64,000 nt of DNA from Mycoplasmopsis pulmonis (GTDB taxonomy: Bacteria > Bacillota_I > Bacilli_A > Mycoplasmatales > Metamycoplasmataceae). Made by a program: the position numbers and the translations under genes. Shown in pieces: positions 63,830 through 64,000 of this stretch (positions within the stretch are counted from its first letter, which is position 1; each line of letters starts with the position of its first letter). Below the pieces are notes generated by a model. That model had not been told where the DNA came from, did not search any database, and saw only the letters and a program-made list of their open reading frames with translations. Location of the stretch: the NCBI RefSeq assembly GCF_900660575.1, contig NZ_LR215008.1, positions 124,001 to 188,000 on the forward strand, in the 5' to 3' direction.

Positions 63830-64000
63830 ACAAAAAGGAAATTTTCAAAAAGCTCTTCAAGAACTTTCAAAAGATACAAACAATGTTGTATCTCAAGTTA
63901 TTGACAAACAAAATGAAAATGATGGAATTTTAAAAGGAGTTGTCTACACTCTAAAAGATAACTATGCAACTAAAGAATATGAAACCAAAGCCTCATCAAA
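63822..64000 (+). CDS. gatA: Amidotransferase subunit A (5' part)
   Basis: The first 59 codons of an amidase-family subunit, cut by the window end. GVVYTLKDNYATKEY contains the first catalytic Lys of the Ser-cisSer-Lys triad. The ATG overlaps the end of gatC. It will continue outside the window. Confidence 0.88.
   Translation, partial: MFKQKGNFQKALQELSKDTNNVVSQVIDKQNENDGILKGVVYTLKDNYATKEYETKASS

Overview
The window is a mollicute chromosome segment. It is very AT-rich, UGA is read as tryptophan in almost every long gene, genes are tightly packed and often overlap by 1-20 bases, and there are many lipoproteins and archaeal-type ProRS. A 1288-bp IS with 18-bp inverted repeats matches what I recall of IS1138 of Mycoplasma (Mycoplasmopsis) pulmonis. 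One metalloprotease resembles a family I recall being named after an M. pulmonis locus. M. pulmonis or a close relative is my best guess (inference, not a database result). All coordinates use genetic code 4, so genes that look broken at TGA are given whole.

Layout. 1-475: a decayed, inverted, internally deleted copy of the proS 3' end plus the trx promoter found at 47.2-48.0 kb. 0.8-3.4 kb: two unknown genes, KtrA, a HAD phosphatase. 3.5-3.7 kb: tRNA-Cys and two tRNA-Arg. 3.8-13 kb: nuclease lipoprotein, L31, a SHOCT-like protein, hrcA-grpE, KtrB, thymidine kinase, GyrA. 13.2-16.5 kb: three unknown membrane genes and an IS remnant. 16.7-24.2 kb (minus): rpmH-rnpA-yidC, a P-type ATPase, uvrC and a Dps protein. 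24.4-30.7 kb: a lipoprotein, recO, and yloU-like/fakA/plsX/rnc. 30.8-32.6 kb (minus): trmB-ychF-tRNA-Trp. 32.7-38.4 kb: pgsA, nusB-like, tlyA, tandem cysteine desulfurases and a SufU-like scaffold. 38.8-46.4 kb: a metalloprotease, a DUF402-CysRS fusion, rlmB, a sigH-like gene split by the IS, rpmG-secE-nusG, tRNA-Tyr and tRNA-Gln. 46.5-48.5 kb: proS and thioredoxin.

48.5-61 kb is the accessory part. It holds a C5-cytosine methyltransferase with an (AG)12 tract that puts it out of frame here, overlapped by a 957-aa DUF262/DUF1524 (GmrSD/SspE-like) nuclease. Then come a Y-family polymerase, three overlapping two-TM DUF4231/SLATT-like genes, and an ABC exporter operon with three lipoproteins sharing an aromatic Asn-Trp...Asp-Lys-Phe motif. 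61.4-64 kb: a PTS IIC-IIB fusion, gatC and the start of gatA.

Most promising items: the phase-variable methyltransferase/GmrSD-like module, the DUF402-CysRS fusion, the IS-split sigma factor with a clean GAG target duplication, and the conserved promoter/operator shared by the window start and the trx gene.
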